DNA from: Mesorhizobium sp. L-2-11
Lineage (GTDB): Bacteria; Pseudomonadota; Alphaproteobacteria; Rhizobiales; Rhizobiaceae
Length of the DNA: 64,000 bases
Reading direction: 5' to 3'
Assembly: GCF_016756595.1 (NCBI RefSeq)
Contig: NZ_AP023257.1
Span: 3,984,001 to 4,048,000 of the forward strand
In this document: positions 24,955-40,099 of the stretch, one piece after another
Position numbering within the stretch: the first letter of the stretch is position 1
How the letters are laid out: each line of letters starts with the position of its first letter
Notes under the pieces: generated by a model
The model's database searches: none
The model's input: only the letters and a program-made list of their open reading frames with translations
What the model was told of the DNA's origin: nothing
Made by a program: the position numbers and the translations under genes

Positions 24955-25401
24955 TCAGTCGGCATCTCCGGCGACATGCTCTTCATACTGAGGCAGGTCG
25001 TCGGCGATCGTGAACCACTTCGCCTTGGAGCCGACAAAGATGTGCTGCGTCGCGCGGATGGCCGGCTCGTCGACGAGGGTTCCCATGGCGACGTGGACGA
25101 AGGCGCCGTCGCGGACGACCGAATAGAGCAATGCGCCGCAGGACTTGCAGTGCACGTCGTGGCCGGTCTCCTCGCCAAAGATCAGGAGGTTGTCCTCGCC
25201 CTTGGTCAGGCTCAGTCTCTCACGCTCGATACCGGCAAACGGCTTGAAGGCCGAACCGGTGGTGCGTCTGCAGTTCGAGCAGTGGCAGTTGGCGGCGTAG
25301 ATGAACTCGTCGGCCACCGCGTATTGCACGGCGCCGCACAGGCATTTTCCGGCAAGCATGCGGTTGCCGACGTTCTCCTGGCTTGTCACAGGTTTCTCCA
25401 T
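24955..25401 (-). CDS. GFA/CENP-V-fold zinc-binding protein (second copy)
   Basis: 148 residues from ATG 25401 (MEKPVTSQENVG); starts at 25422 or later at the Met before LAGKCLCG are possible. Cysteine pattern CLC, NCHCSNC, HCKSCG identifies the glutathione-dependent formaldehyde-activating enzyme fold. Only about the zinc motifs are shared with the paralogue at 5955-6323, so they are not a recent duplication. Substrate unknown. Confidence 0.85.
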   Translation of the reverse strand: MEKPVTSQENVGNRMLAGKCLCGAVQYAVADEFIYAANCHCSNCRRTTGSAFKPFAGIERERLSLTKGEDNLLIFGEETGHDVHCKSCGALLYSVVRDGAFVHVAMGTLVDEPAIRATQHIFVGSKAKWFTIADDLPQYEEHVAGDAD

Positions 25402-25467
25402 TTTTTTGCGGGCAGCGGCCAAGTTGAAATCTGTGGTGTAACCGTTGTTTGGTCACCGCTGCCCAAA

Positions 25468-26355
25468 TTATGCGACGACGGTCAGTCGGCGCCTGCGCTC
25501 GTCGAGCGACACGATAGTCAATCCGCTGGCCACCACCAGCAGGATGCCGCCGATCGCCAGCGCATTCGGGAGTTGCTGGAACACCACCAGGCCGGAAATG
25601 ACCGCCCAGACGGTGAAGCAGTAGTAGAACGGCGCCACCACCCCGGTTGGCCCGACGCGATAGGCCATGAAGATGAAGAAATGGCCAAAGATCAGGAACA
25701 ATCCGGCCCCGGCCATCAGCAGCAAATGATGCGCCTCGGGCATCACCCAACGCTCCGACATCAGATGCGCGACGCCTGATCCGACCAGCACCACCACCAC
25801 CGCAGAAATTGCGACGATCATGCCAGGCACGTCGGCGGCGACCCGCCGCCCGGCGAGATCGCGCGCGGCGGCGAACGCCGCGTTGCCGAGCGCCAGCAGG
25901 GCGTAGACCGAGATTCCCTGCATCGTCGGCTGCGCCACCATCACCGCGCCGATGAAGCCGAGCCCGATCAGCGCCATGCGCAAGCCGCCGATGCGCTCGC
26001 CGAACAGGACAGAGGAGCCAATCAACATGAGCAGCGGCGTGATCTGTCCCAAGGCGGTCGAATCGGCGATCTGCATATTGGCGAGCGCCACCACGTAGCA
26101 AAGGATTGCCGCCAGCTCGAATAGATTTCTTTGCAGCACTCTCCTGTCGAGGATCAGCGGGATCTGCCTGGCGTAGCCCAGCGCAAACAGCAACGGGATA
26201 CCCCACAGGGTTGCCGCCGTCCCGCGCAAAAACAGCACTTCATAGGGCGGCAGCCCGACGGTCGCCAGCTTCAACATCGTGTCGTTGGCGACATAGGACC
26301 CGGTCGACAGGATCATGAACAGCGGGCCGCGGATGGCGATCGGAATAAAATGCAT
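25468..26355 (-). CDS. DMT-superfamily (EamA) transporter
   Basis: 295 residues with about ten hydrophobic segments in two EamA halves: one near the N-terminus (YVANDTMLKLATVGLPPYEVLFLRG) and one at the C-terminus (APFYYCFTVWAVISGLVVFQQLPNALAIGGILLVV by inspection). Probable inner-membrane exporter of metabolites or amino acids; substrate unknown. Ends 45 bp from the GFA gene start on the same strand, so the two may be co-transcribed. Divergent from tuf. Confidence 0.88.
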   Translation of the reverse strand: MHFIPIAIRGPLFMILSTGSYVANDTMLKLATVGLPPYEVLFLRGTAATLWGIPLLFALGYARQIPLILDRRVLQRNLFELAAILCYVVALANMQIADSTALGQITPLLMLIGSSVLFGERIGGLRMALIGLGFIGAVMVAQPTMQGISVYALLALGNAAFAAARDLAGRRVAADVPGMIVAISAVVVVLVGSGVAHLMSERWVMPEAHHLLLMAGAGLFLIFGHFFIFMAYRVGPTGVVAPFYYCFTVWAVISGLVVFQQLPNALAIGGILLVVASGLTIVSLDERRRRLTVVA

Positions 26356-26662
26356 CGGATCAGGAAATCAGACCGGCGCCGCACCGGCAATGGGCCAGAT
26401 CCAGCTGTAAATCCGGCAAGGCAGACAGGCGGCAGCGGCGCTATCTACCCGTTGATTGCCGGTGCCCGCGGAACCTATCTTAGCCCATTCCATTTGTTCT
26501 TGTTCGTTCCTATATCCGCGCCACACCCCCGAAATCGGATCATGGGTTCAGACGGGTGAGAAAAGCGCCCGGCCACAAGACACTTGTGTTTTTCGGCCGC
26601 AGTCGCTAATCGCCCCCGCATTCGACTGAACTGAAGGTCCCGGCCGTCCAAGGAAAGAGACT

Positions 26663-27838
<1,176 letters not shown>

Positions 27839-27867
27839 TCGATGCCGGCATCCGCCGGATCGACAGG

Positions 27868-27896
27868 AAAAGGGCGGTCTTCGGGCCGCCCTTTTT
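27868..27896 (+). terminator. intrinsic terminator of tuf copy 1
   Basis: AAAAGGGCGG, loop TCTTCGG, GCCGCCCTTTTT: strong GC stem with T-run, 30 bp after the stop. Confidence 0.92.
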
Positions 27897-28185
27897 AGGT
27901 TACCGGCTCCAGGCAGAACAATTTTGCGCGGTCGTTTCAACGCTATGTTTCCGCCGATGCCACTCAACCGCTTCGATTATAAGCGTAACCGGCTCCGGCT
28001 CGAACCCGGCACAATGTTGACGATGGGACCTGAATCGGCGAACCGTCTGGTGGGGCCAACTGTTTGTAAAACCGAACCGAGGCCGCAAAATTGTCCGGCG
28101 GCATCGGCGCTCAAGGTTGACGCACAATTCCCACCAAAGCCGTAGCCTTGAAATACCAAAGCCTACCTCGACGACAGGGCAATTA
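27897..28185. other. intergenic DNA left of the IS630 element
   Basis: No supported gene on either strand. Ends with the TA dinucleotide (28184-28185) that is repeated at the other end of the IS. Confidence 0.4.
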
Positions 28186-28198
28186 GAGCGGGATGAGA

Positions 28199-28840
28199 TT
28201 ACCTGCGGTCATAGCCTGAGTTTGCGAAGTAATTTGAGCACTCGAGCGGTGTGACGCGGTTGAGAATCTGGCCGATGGCGTTGCAGACCGTTTCAACGGT
28301 GCGCTTTGCGGCCTTTCGCAGCCAGTGCTTGAGCTTGGCGAAGAGCTGTTCGATCGGATTGAGGTCAGGCGAGTATTTCGGCAGGAAGAAGAGCCTCGCG
28401 CCGGCCTTTCGGATGGCGCGACGCACGGCCTTGCCTTTGTGGCTGCCGAGATTGTCCATCACAACGATGTCGCCCGGCTGGAGAGTGGGCACGAGAACCT
28501 TCTCGACATAGAGGAGGAACCTCTCGCCGTTGATCGGCCCGTCGATGAGCCAGGGCGCTTCGACGCGATCATGACGCAGCGCAGCCAGAAAGGTCATTGT
28601 CTTCCAGTGGCCATTGGGAACTTTGGCCTTGATCCGCTGTCCGACCGGTGCCCAACCCCTGAGCGGGGCCATGTTGGTCTTGGTCCAGGTCTCGTCGATG
28701 AACACCAGGCGGGCGGGGTCGATCCGGTCCTGATACAGAACCCATTGCCTCCGTCGGCGCGCAACATCGGGACGATCTTGCTCGGCGGCGATCAGCGTCT
28801 TTTTTTGTGAGACAGCTTCTCGGCGTGCACGAACTCCCAC
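28199..28840 (-). CDS. IS630 transposase, catalytic (DDE) part
   Basis: Second frame of the element, expected to be made as a fusion with the upstream helix-turn-helix frame by -1 slippage at the A7 run (28806-28800). DDE residues are visible in [19 protein letters not shown] and [18 protein letters not shown]. The stop codon overlaps the left terminal repeat. A separate start (28840) is possible but would omit DNA binding. Confidence 0.9.
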   Translation of the reverse strand: MGVRARREAVSQKKTLIAAEQDRPDVARRRRQWVLYQDRIDPARLVFIDETWTKTNMAPLRGWAPVGQRIKAKVPNGHWKTMTFLAALRHDRVEAPWLIDGPINGERFLLYVEKVLVPTLQPGDIVVMDNLGSHKGKAVRRAIRKAGARLFFLPKYSPDLNPIEQLFAKLKHWLRKAAKRTVETVCNAIGQILNRVTPLECSNYFANSGYDRR

Positions 28841-29142
28841 ACCGAGCGGTAGTCAACCTTCAGGCCACGCTCGCCAAGTTCGGCCACAAGCCCGCGCAAG
28901 GTGAAGTCCTTCTCCCGGCAGCGCTCGACAAGCCAGTCGCGCCACGCTCCCGATATCTTCTTCGGCTTGTAGCCGCCCACTTGGCGGGGCGCCACGCTCC
29001 CCGTCTGTTCCACCCGCTTCAGCCACTCGATCGCCGCGCTGTAGCTGACGCCAAATCGAGCAGCCGCCGCGCGCCGCGAAAGCCCTTCAACCTTGACCGC
29101 CGCAACAACCCGTTCGCGCAGGTCCATTGAATATCCAACCAT
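28792..29142 (-). CDS. IS630 transposase, DNA-binding part
   Basis: Helix-turn-helix domain: [20 protein letters not shown] then [17 protein letters not shown], followed by a second winged region. ATG 29142 or 29127 (MDLRERV) are likely starts. Alone it ends ...SHKKRR just past the slippery run; the -1 shift gives ...[12 protein letters not shown] and continues into the catalytic part. Confidence 0.88.
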   Translation of the reverse strand: MVGYSMDLRERVVAAVKVEGLSRRAAAARFGVSYSAAIEWLKRVEQTGSVAPRQVGGYKPKKISGAWRDWLVERCREKDFTLRGLVAELGERGLKVDYRSVWEFVHAEKLSHKKRR

Positions 29143-29289
29143 CAATGCTGGCCTCCTGCCCAGCAGCAAGGTTGAATCAGATCATCGCTGATTTGGGAAT
29201 CCCACGACTCCCATAAATCTCATCCCGCTCTAGTAGCCGGTGTTTGGTTGGAGTAATCGACCGCCGGCTTGTCGTCGAGATTGGATGCG

Positions 29290-29317
29290 AAGGGCGGTCC
29301 TCGGGCTGCCCTTTTTG
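29290..29317 (+). terminator. terminator-like hairpin similar to that of tuf
   Basis: AAGGGCGG TCCTCG GGCTGCCCTTTTT resembles the tuf terminator at 27868-27896 with few substitutions. It stands right of the IS with no gene ending just before it. A GAGTAATCGA string at about 29244-29253 matches the end of tuf as well. Confidence 0.6.
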
Positions 29318-29478
29318 CTTATTTGCGTACACCCGACTTGCCTTATTAGGTATGGCCGGCGCTTGCGCCATCGTCGCAAAACGCTGTTGCAAGCCGGCAA
29401 AGCTGGCCTAGTATAGATCGCATTGCGGGGGCTTGCCCGAAGGTTTTATGGCACCGTCTGAATGGCCAGGCATGGTGG

Positions 29479-31107
29479 ATGCTTGGGCTGATCTGCTTGG
29501 CGTCGTTCCTGGTCATGGAACACGCTGCCTTCGCGGCGAACACCAAAAAATCCGCGCCGGATCTTGGTCCGACGATGCGGTTTGTCGTCGTCCGCAGCAG
29601 CGCGCCTGGTTGCGAACCGACCTGCCCGGAATGGATATCGGCTGAAGGCTCGATAGTGGCCGCCACGCCGGCCCTGTTCAAACGCACGCTCAAGGCGCTC
29701 GGTGGCCGCAAACTGCCTGTTGTCGTGGATTCTCCCGGCGGCAACGTCGAAGCGGCGCTGGCGCTTGGCCGGCTGCTGCGCAAGAACAAGCTCGATATCG
29801 CGGTCGGCAAAACCCGGTTCACCGGTTGCCAGCCCGATGCCGAGGACTGCAAGGAAAACGACGGCAAGGGGGCTCGCTATTTCGGCAATGCCTATGCCAG
29901 CGGCGCCATCTGCAATTCCGCCTGTCCGCTGATGCTTGCCGGCGGCATCAGGCGCGTCGTCGGGCAATGGGCCTTTCTCGGCGTGCATCAGATCACCACG
30001 ACCTACATCAAGACGAAGTTGCAGTACCGGACCACCTATCGCGTGGTCGGAGGCAAGAAGAAGATCCTCAGCAAGAAGATCGTCGGCCGCAAGAACGCCG
30101 GCAGCTACAAGACCTACGAGATGAGCAAGTCGGTGGAGAAAAGACTGGCTGCCTATCTGAACGAAATGGGCGTCGGCCTGGCCGTGCTCAAGACGATGAA
30201 GAACACCCCGGCCAGCAGCATCCAGCAGTTGGCTCCCTACGACATGCTGCAGGCGAAGCTGGTGACCAGCCTGGATGCCGTCGACCTGCTGACCGCGCCA
30301 ACCCTATGCAACACCGATCCGGTGGCCGCGAACTGCAGGGAAATACCGGCGCCGGCCGGCGACGTGGTAGCGTACGCCAAGCCAGCTCCCGCCACGCCGG
30401 TCGAACCCCAAACCGCGCAGCGGACCGATGTTGGAGATATGCGCTTCGTCCTGGTTCGCGGCAGAAGTTTTCTCTGCGATCCCAACTGTCCCGAATGGAT
30501 CTCGGCGGAAGGGACGATCAGCGCTCAAACGCCGGAACGGCTGCGCCAACTGCTGGACACGATCGGTGATCGGCGACTGCCGGTGGTGATCAACTCGCCG
30601 GGAGGCGACGTGCTCGGCGCTCTGGCCGCCGGAAGGTTGATCCGAGAACGCAAGCTCGACGTGGCGGTTGCGCGGACGGACTTCATTGGATGCGAGCCGG
30701 GCAACGCGGATTGCGCCGCCAGGGATGGCGTCTACGTCGGGCTGACGATCGATGCAAGCGGTGCGTGTGGCGCGGCCTGCCCGATCATGCTTGCCGGCGG
30801 TATCAGGCGCCTTGTCGGTCCCCGCGCGCAGTTGACCGTTCATTCGATGGGATTGGAGCAGCGGGTCAAAACCTATCTTAGGGACATGGCGGTCGGACCC
30901 GGTCTGCTGGCGGCGATGCGGTCGGTGCCGGCCCCGCGCCATCGGCAGCTCGAACCCGAGATGATGCTGAAAGTCGGGCTGACGACCGGGCTTGAATCGG
31001 TCGATGAATTTACCGGTCCGACCATCTGCAAGTCGCAGCCAATGCCGGGGAATTGCCGCGTGGTGTCGACGTCCGAGGTTCAGGCCGAGGCGCCGGTCAA
31101 GCTGTAA
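29479..31107 (+). CDS. exported protein with two tandem ClpP/crotonase-like domains
   Basis: 542 residues. An N-terminal signal peptide (MLGLICLASFLVMEHAAFAA) is followed by two homologous halves, about 35-285 and 315-525, each with PEWISAEG, LPVV-x2-SPGG (Ser85 and Ser373), GRL-R, a Cys-x-Pro...DC pair and ACP(L/I)MLAGGIRR. By alignment with ClpP (AASMGAFLLTAG, then IHQ), half 1 has Ser147 in CNSACP and His170, 25 residues after Cys145. Half 2 keeps His455 at the same spacing but has Ala432 (CGAACP) in place of the serine. So half 1 may be a serine hydrolase/peptidase and half 2 a pseudoenzyme (inference). It resembles the predicted periplasmic proteins of COG3904. Half 1 also has a ~30-residue Lys/Tyr-rich insert (about 178-225) missing from half 2. 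Confidence 0.8.
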   Translation: MLGLICLASFLVMEHAAFAANTKKSAPDLGPTMRFVVVRSSAPGCEPTCPEWISAEGSIVAATPALFKRTLKALGGRKLPVVVDSPGGNVEAALALGRLLRKNKLDIAVGKTRFTGCQPDAEDCKENDGKGARYFGNAYASGAICNSACPLMLAGGIRRVVGQWAFLGVHQITTTYIKTKLQYRTTYRVVGGKKKILSKKIVGRKNAGSYKTYEMSKSVEKRLAAYLNEMGVGLAVLKTMKNTPASSIQQLAPYDMLQAKLVTSLDAVDLLTAPTLCNTDPVAANCREIPAPAGDVVAYAKPAPATPVEPQTAQRTDVGDMRFVLVRGRSFLCDPNCPEWISAEGTISAQTPERLRQLLDTIGDRRLPVVINSPGGDVLGALAAGRLIRERKLDVAVARTDFIGCEPGNADCAARDGVYVGLTIDASGACGAACPIMLAGGIRRLVGPRAQLTVHSMGLEQRVKTYLRDMAVGPGLLAAMRSVPAPRHRQLEPEMMLKVGLTTGLESVDEFTGPTICKSQPMPGNCRVVSTSEVQAEAPVKL

Positions 31108-31146
31108 GGCACAACGCACGCCCCAGCCGAGCGGGATAGCCGTCTT

Positions 31147-31170
31147 TTAGCTCGCTTGTTAGCTCGCTTG
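31147..31170. repeat. 12-bp tandem duplication
   Basis: TTAGCTCGCTTG occurs twice without a gap (31147-31158, 31159-31170) in the 129-bp gap after the ClpP-like gene. Confidence 0.7.
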
Positions 31171-31236
31171 GGGGCGAAGCGGGGTAGTCCTTCCTGAATG
31201 CGCCACAATCCGCCGTGACGTTCAACCGACTCGGCA

Positions 31237-31758
31237 ATGAACAAAGGTTTGGCGATGCTGATCGCTCATCTTCCGGCTGGCTACATACTCGGTACTTTCG
31301 CACGAAACCGTTGGCCCGGCAGATCGATGGCGGCGGCTTTGCTTGGCAGCGTCGTCCCGGATCTCGACATGGTCTACTTCCATTTTGTCGATGGCGGACG
31401 AACCCATCACCACGCCTACGTCACGCACTGGCCGCTCTTCTGGGCAGCGGTTGGCCTTGTGGCACTGTCGGTCGCGAGATGGCGTGATCCGCGATATCTG
31501 GCCTCAGTAGGCGTCTTCTTTGCCGCCGCAATGATACACATGATCCTGGACAGTGTGGCGTCGCCTATCATGTGGCTGATGCCGTTCGACCGGCGTGCGC
31601 TCGAACTCGTCACGGTTCCGGCCACATATCGCAACTGGGTCATGAGCTTCCTGTTGCATTGGACTTTTGCTCTCGAACTTCTCATATGTACCTGGGCGCT
31701 GGCCCTCGGAATTCGACCAACGCAGTCCCGCGCGGCCACGCCTAAAAACTCGACTTGA
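31237..31758 (+). CDS. YdjM-like metal-dependent inner-membrane hydrolase
   Basis: 173 residues with about four membrane segments. Conserved features of the YdjM/DUF457 family: MLIAHLPAGYILG at the N-terminus, GSVVPDLDMV, and a His cluster (GGRTHHHAYVTHWP) that would bind metal. The start may be ATG 31237 or the in-frame ATG 31255, since family members usually begin at MLIAHLPAGY. Physiological substrate unknown. Lies between the ClpP-like gene and tRNA-Trp. Confidence 0.82.
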   Translation: MNKGLAMLIAHLPAGYILGTFARNRWPGRSMAAALLGSVVPDLDMVYFHFVDGGRTHHHAYVTHWPLFWAAVGLVALSVARWRDPRYLASVGVFFAAAMIHMILDSVASPIMWLMPFDRRALELVTVPATYRNWVMSFLLHWTFALELLICTWALALGIRPTQSRAATPKNST

Positions 31759-31793
31759 GTTCTTGTCCGCTTTATGAAATAGCAGCGCGCGAT

Positions 31794-31869
<76 letters not shown>

Positions 31870-32238
31870 TTTTTCGAAATGGCCAATTCAAAAAAATGTC
31901 TGGTCTTCCAGGCATCGTCCCTTTTGAACATCGCGCGGCTTGCCATATAGGCTTTATTGAGGCATAAGAGCGCCATAGCCGGGACGGGACGACTGGATGG
32001 TTCCGAGGCGGCGTTTGGCATAAAGCGGACACTTGCCACTTGCGTGGATCAAGAATCGGTTTTATGTAGACGAAACAGACACGCGACGCGTGGAGCTGGG
32101 AAGCCGGCTTTACGCGTCCGATTTGCATGGGCGAAATGATTGCGCTGATTCGGCGCGAACACAGGCTCAGGCGGCACATCCCGGCCAGCGGGATCATCCA
32201 GGAGATCCGGTCAACGGGTCTTGCAGACAGAGCGGCAC
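31870..32238. other. 369-bp leader region between tRNA-Trp and secE
   Basis: No protein gene supported. It holds one promoter candidate (31924-31951), so secE-nusG may be transcribed separately from tRNA-Trp. Confidence 0.4.
31924..31951 (+). promoter_or_regulatory. candidate promoter for secE-nusG
   Basis: TTGAAC (31924-31929) and TATAGG (31946-31951) with a 16-bp spacer, about 290 bp upstream of secE. Confidence 0.3.
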
Positions 32239-32442
32239 ATGGCTTCGAAAACCACAAATCCTTTCGTCTTTCTCCAGCAGGTTCGCGCGGAGACCGCCAA
32301 GGTGACTTGGCCGTCGCGTCGCGAAACGATGATCTCGACGGTGATGGTTCTGGCTTTCGCTGTGATCGCGATGATCTTTTTCTTTACTGCCGATCAGCTC
32401 ATGGGCCTCGCGGTCGAGCAGATCCTGGGCATCGGACGCTAA
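32239..32442 (+). CDS. secE: preprotein translocase subunit SecE
   Basis: 67 residues with a single C-terminal membrane segment, the short form found in most bacteria. The conserved amphipathic motif is seen in VRAETAKVTWPSRRET, followed by the membrane span. ATG 32239 (MASKTTNPF) is preferred to the in-frame ATG 18 bp upstream. SecE clamps SecY (gene at 62404) in the inner membrane. nusG follows by 27 bp. Confidence 0.95.
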   Translation: MASKTTNPFVFLQQVRAETAKVTWPSRRETMISTVMVLAFAVIAMIFFFTADQLMGLAVEQILGIGR

Positions 32443-32469
32443 GTCCGGCGATTACGGAGAAGCCTTGAA

Positions 32470-32997
32470 ATGACTGCGCGGTGGTACATCGTCCACGCCT
32501 ATTCGAACTTTGAAAAAAAGGTCGCTGAGGACATCGAGAACAAGGCCAAGCAGAAAGGCCTGTCCGCTGACATCGAGCAGATCGTGGTGCCGACCGAGAA
32601 GGTCGTCGAGATCCGCCGCGGCCGCAAGGTCGATGCCGAGCGCAAGTTCTTCCCGGGCTACGTGCTGCTGAAGGCCAACCTGACCGATGCGGTGTTCTCG
32701 CTGGTGAAGAACACGCCGAAGGTCACCGGCTTTCTGGGCGATTCGAAGCCGGTGCCGATCACCGAGGCCGAGGCCCAGCGCATCCTGAACCAGGTGCAGG
32801 AAGGCGTCGAGCGGCCAAAGCCCTCGGTCACTTTCGAGATCGGCGAGGCGATCCGCGTCTCGGACGGTCCGTTCGCCTCGTTCAACGGTTTCGTCCAGGA
32901 AGTGGACGAGGAGCGGGCGCGGCTCAAGGTGGAAGTTTCGATCTTCGGGCGCGCCGTGCCGGTCGATCTCGAATTCGGACAGGTCGAAAAGGGCTGA
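32470..32997 (+). CDS. nusG: transcription termination/antitermination factor NusG
   Basis: 175 residues. The NGN domain begins MTARWYIVHAYSNFEKKVAEDI and contains the RNA-polymerase-binding KFFPGYVLL; the C-terminal KOW domain is seen as VSDGPFASFNGFVQEVDEERARLKV. It links RNA polymerase to Rho or to the leading ribosome (S10). Co-directional with secE and the rplK operon. Confidence 0.97.
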   Translation: MTARWYIVHAYSNFEKKVAEDIENKAKQKGLSADIEQIVVPTEKVVEIRRGRKVDAERKFFPGYVLLKANLTDAVFSLVKNTPKVTGFLGDSKPVPITEAEAQRILNQVQEGVERPKPSVTFEIGEAIRVSDGPFASFNGFVQEVDEERARLKVEVSIFGRAVPVDLEFGQVEKG

Positions 32998-33168
32998 TCC
33001 GAAATCCTTGTCGCCAATTCGGCGGTGAGGGAGGCGGCGTGGAGGTCGCCGCCAAAACGGGGTGGGAGGCAAATGCAGCTTTAGCCGGCCGCAGGATCCG
33101 CACCACCAGACTGCAACCGCCGGTGTTGCCCAGATTTGGGGCCGGCATGAGACAAAGGCAGGAAAGAG

Positions 33169-33597
33169 ATGGCTAAGAAAATTGCAGGCCAGCTCAAGCT
33201 CCAGGTTTCCGCGGGCTCGGCGACGCCGTCGCCCCCGATCGGACCGGCGCTTGGTCAGCGCGGCATCAACATCATGGAGTTCTGCAAGGCGTTCAACGCG
33301 CAGACCCAGGAAATGGAAAAGGGATCGCCGGTTCCGGTCGTGATCACCTATTACCAGGACAAGTCGTTCACCTTCGTCATGAAGACGCCGCCGGTGAGCT
33401 ACTTCCTGAAGAAGGCCGCAAACCTGAAGTCGGGCTCGAAGGAGCCGGGCAAGGTCAAGGCCGGCACGATCGGCCGCGACAAGGTGCGCGCCATCGCCGA
33501 GCAGAAGATGAAGGATCTGAACGCAACCGATATCGAGGGAGCCATGCGCATGGTCGAGGGCTCCGCCCGCTCGATGGGCCTGGAAGTGGTGGGCTGA
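33169..33597 (+). CDS. rplK: 50S ribosomal protein L11
   Basis: 142 residues, standard length. N-terminus [20 protein letters not shown] with the [11 protein letters not shown] loop that contacts the GTPase-associated rRNA; C-terminal rRNA-binding domain with [24 protein letters not shown] precedes ATG. First gene of rplKA, with a 171-bp gap after nusG that may hold a promoter. rplA begins 4 bp downstream. Confidence 0.98.
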   Translation: MAKKIAGQLKLQVSAGSATPSPPIGPALGQRGINIMEFCKAFNAQTQEMEKGSPVPVVITYYQDKSFTFVMKTPPVSYFLKKAANLKSGSKEPGKVKAGTIGRDKVRAIAEQKMKDLNATDIEGAMRMVEGSARSMGLEVVG

Positions 33598-33601
33598 GAT
33601 C

Positions 33602-34300
<699 letters not shown>

Positions 34301-34713
34301 TACGAACCATTTTGATCTGCCGCTAAAGGGCTGATCCGCAAACTGAATTCCGGGCCTCCGATTTATCTCGGCGGCCCGGTACCGGAAGTCGAAAGGCTTC
34401 CGGACATCCTGTCCGAGATTGCGGGCGGCCCCAGGCCTTGGTTCAAGGGGGGCCTTAATTCATGTGGGCCTGCATGAGACGGGTGAAGACCGGACAACGG
34501 AGCGACTGCTCCAATGAAAGGTTCGAACCGTGTTTGCCTTTTGTCTGCGCACCATTCGGCTTGCCGGCTGGTGTGGCGAAAGGGGGCAGGATCCTCGAGC
34601 GTCGTTCGGGAGATCCGTTACTGGATGGCCCGGCCGGCAAAAGGCAACCCGACGCCTGTCCTCGTAATGGGAATGTTCCCGTTAACAGGATTGGGGTCAA
34701 CTGGAGATAGGCA
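34301..34713 (+). promoter_or_regulatory. rplJL leader region, likely L10-binding autoregulatory RNA
   Basis: 413 bp without a supported protein gene. It contains stacked hairpins: 34351-34378 (CGGGCC-CCGA pairing TCGG-GGCCCG with one mismatch) and 34382-34403 (CCGGAAG/CTTCCGG), then a purine-rich structured stretch up to the GTG of rplJ. The leader of rplJL in proteobacteria binds L10-L12 to repress translation; the position matches, but the exact site is not identified. Confidence 0.5.
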
Positions 34714-35232
34714 GTGGACAGAGCGGAAAAACGCGAACTCGTCACGGGCCTGAATGAAGCGTTTTCGGGCGCTGGTTCAGTCGTCGTGGCCCACTACGCC
34801 GGTATTACCGTCGCACAAATGAACGACCTTCGGTCGAAAATGCGTGTCGCCGGTGGCACCGTCAAAGTCGCGAAGAACCGTCTCGCCAAAATCGCTCTTC
34901 AGGGCACGGACTCCGCATCGATCATCGACCTGTTCAAGGGACAGACGCTGATCGCCTATTCGGAGGATCCGATTGCGGCGCCGAAGGTCGCGTCCGATTT
35001 CGCCAAGGGAAATGACAAGCTCGTCATTCTCGGCGGCGCAATGGGCACCACCTCGCTCAACGCCGACGGTGTGAAGGCACTCGCCACACTTCCGTCGCTC
35101 GATGAGCTGCGCGGCAGGCTGGTTGGCATGATCGCCACACCGGCAACCCGGATCGCCCAGATCGTCAATGCGCCTGCGGCTTCGGTCGCGCGCGTCATCG
35201 GCGCTTACGCCCGGAAGGACGAGGCGGCATGA
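34714..35232 (+). CDS. rplJ: 50S ribosomal protein L10
   Basis: 172 residues, base of the L12 stalk. GTG start preceded by GGAGAT. N-terminal rRNA-binding part ([21 protein letters not shown], then [11 protein letters not shown]) and a C-terminal helix that carries L12 dimers. Followed by rplL after 54 bp. Confidence 0.97.
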   Translation: MDRAEKRELVTGLNEAFSGAGSVVVAHYAGITVAQMNDLRSKMRVAGGTVKVAKNRLAKIALQGTDSASIIDLFKGQTLIAYSEDPIAAPKVASDFAKGNDKLVILGGAMGTTSLNADGVKALATLPSLDELRGRLVGMIATPATRIAQIVNAPAASVARVIGAYARKDEAA

Positions 35233-35286
35233 GGCCGTTCCTCGCTATCACAAACACACGTTCGAACCTTATGAAGGAATATTGCA

Positions 35287-35664
35287 ATGGCTGATCTGGC
35301 AAAGATCGTAGACGACCTTTCGAAGCTGACCGTCCTCGAGGCGGCCGAGCTGTCGAAGCTTCTGGAAGAAAAGTGGGGCGTTTCCGCTGCTGCTCCGGTG
35401 GCGGTTGCTGCCGCAGGCGGTGCTGCGGCTGCTGCTGCTCCGGTCGAGGAAAAGACGGAATTCGACGTCGTCCTCACCGAGGCGGGCGCTCAGAAGATCA
35501 ACGTCATCAAGGAAGTTCGCGCCATCACCGGTCTTGGCCTCAAGGAAGCCAAGGACCTGGTCGAGGCGGCTCCGAAGCCGGTCAAGGAAGCTGTTTCCAA
35601 GGCCGACGCGGACAAGTTCAAGGCCCAGCTGGAAGCAGCCGGCGCCAAGGTCGAACTGAAGTAA
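35287..35664 (+). CDS. rplL: 50S ribosomal protein L7/L12
   Basis: 125 residues. N-terminal dimerisation domain ([29 protein letters not shown] by inspection), Ala-rich hinge at about 37-55, C-terminal factor-binding domain with [29 protein letters not shown] precedes ATG. Confidence 0.98.
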   Translation: MADLAKIVDDLSKLTVLEAAELSKLLEEKWGVSAAAPVAVAAAGGAAAAAAPVEEKTEFDVVLTEAGAQKINVIKEVRAITGLGLKEAKDLVEAAPKPVKEAVSKADADKFKAQLEAAGAKVELK

Positions 35665-35755
35665 GCGTTTGATATCGGCGGGCGGCTTCGCGCCGTCCGC
35701 CACTCCCTTGGCGCGAAGGGAGGCTGCGTAACGCGAAGAGTACGAAAACCTCTTT

Positions 35756-35803
35756 CCTGAGGGCCGTAAAGCGGCCTTCAGGAAACGGGTTTTCTCCCGT
35801 TTT
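35756..35803 (+). terminator. two hairpins between rplL and rpoB, attenuator candidate
   Basis: Hairpin 1 (35756-35782): 11-bp stem CCTGAGGGCCG/CGGCCTTCAGG with one G-T pair. Hairpin 2 (35783-35803): AAACGGG/CCCGTTT followed by T. The second looks like a weak intrinsic terminator, which would lower rpoBC relative to rplJL, as the partial terminator does in E. coli. Confidence 0.55.
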
Positions 35804-35918
35804 GGCCAGCCACCGACAGGTGGCGGGTGAACAAATAAAGGGCCGCCGCCGACGGTGGCCGAGAATGCAAGGCGAGCCGCGGCGAGGCTCGCCCCGAGAA
35901 TCGAGCTAAGGAGCGACG

Positions 35919-40055
<4,137 letters not shown>

Positions 40056-40099
40056 GCAAGACGTCCGGTCGCGGGAGAGGGCTCCTGCGACCGGGCGCC

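Larger units (their letters stand above)
28186..29230 (-). mobile_element. IS630-family insertion sequence, 1045 bp
   Basis: Bounded by perfect 15-bp terminal inverted repeats, GAGCGGGATGAGATT (28186-28200) and its complement (29216-29230). It is flanked by TA on both sides (28184-28185, 29231-29232), the target duplication expected of IS630/Tc1 elements. It carries two overlapping frames joined by a -1 frameshift over an A7 run, as usual in this family. Ends and frames are intact, so it may be active. Confidence 0.93.
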
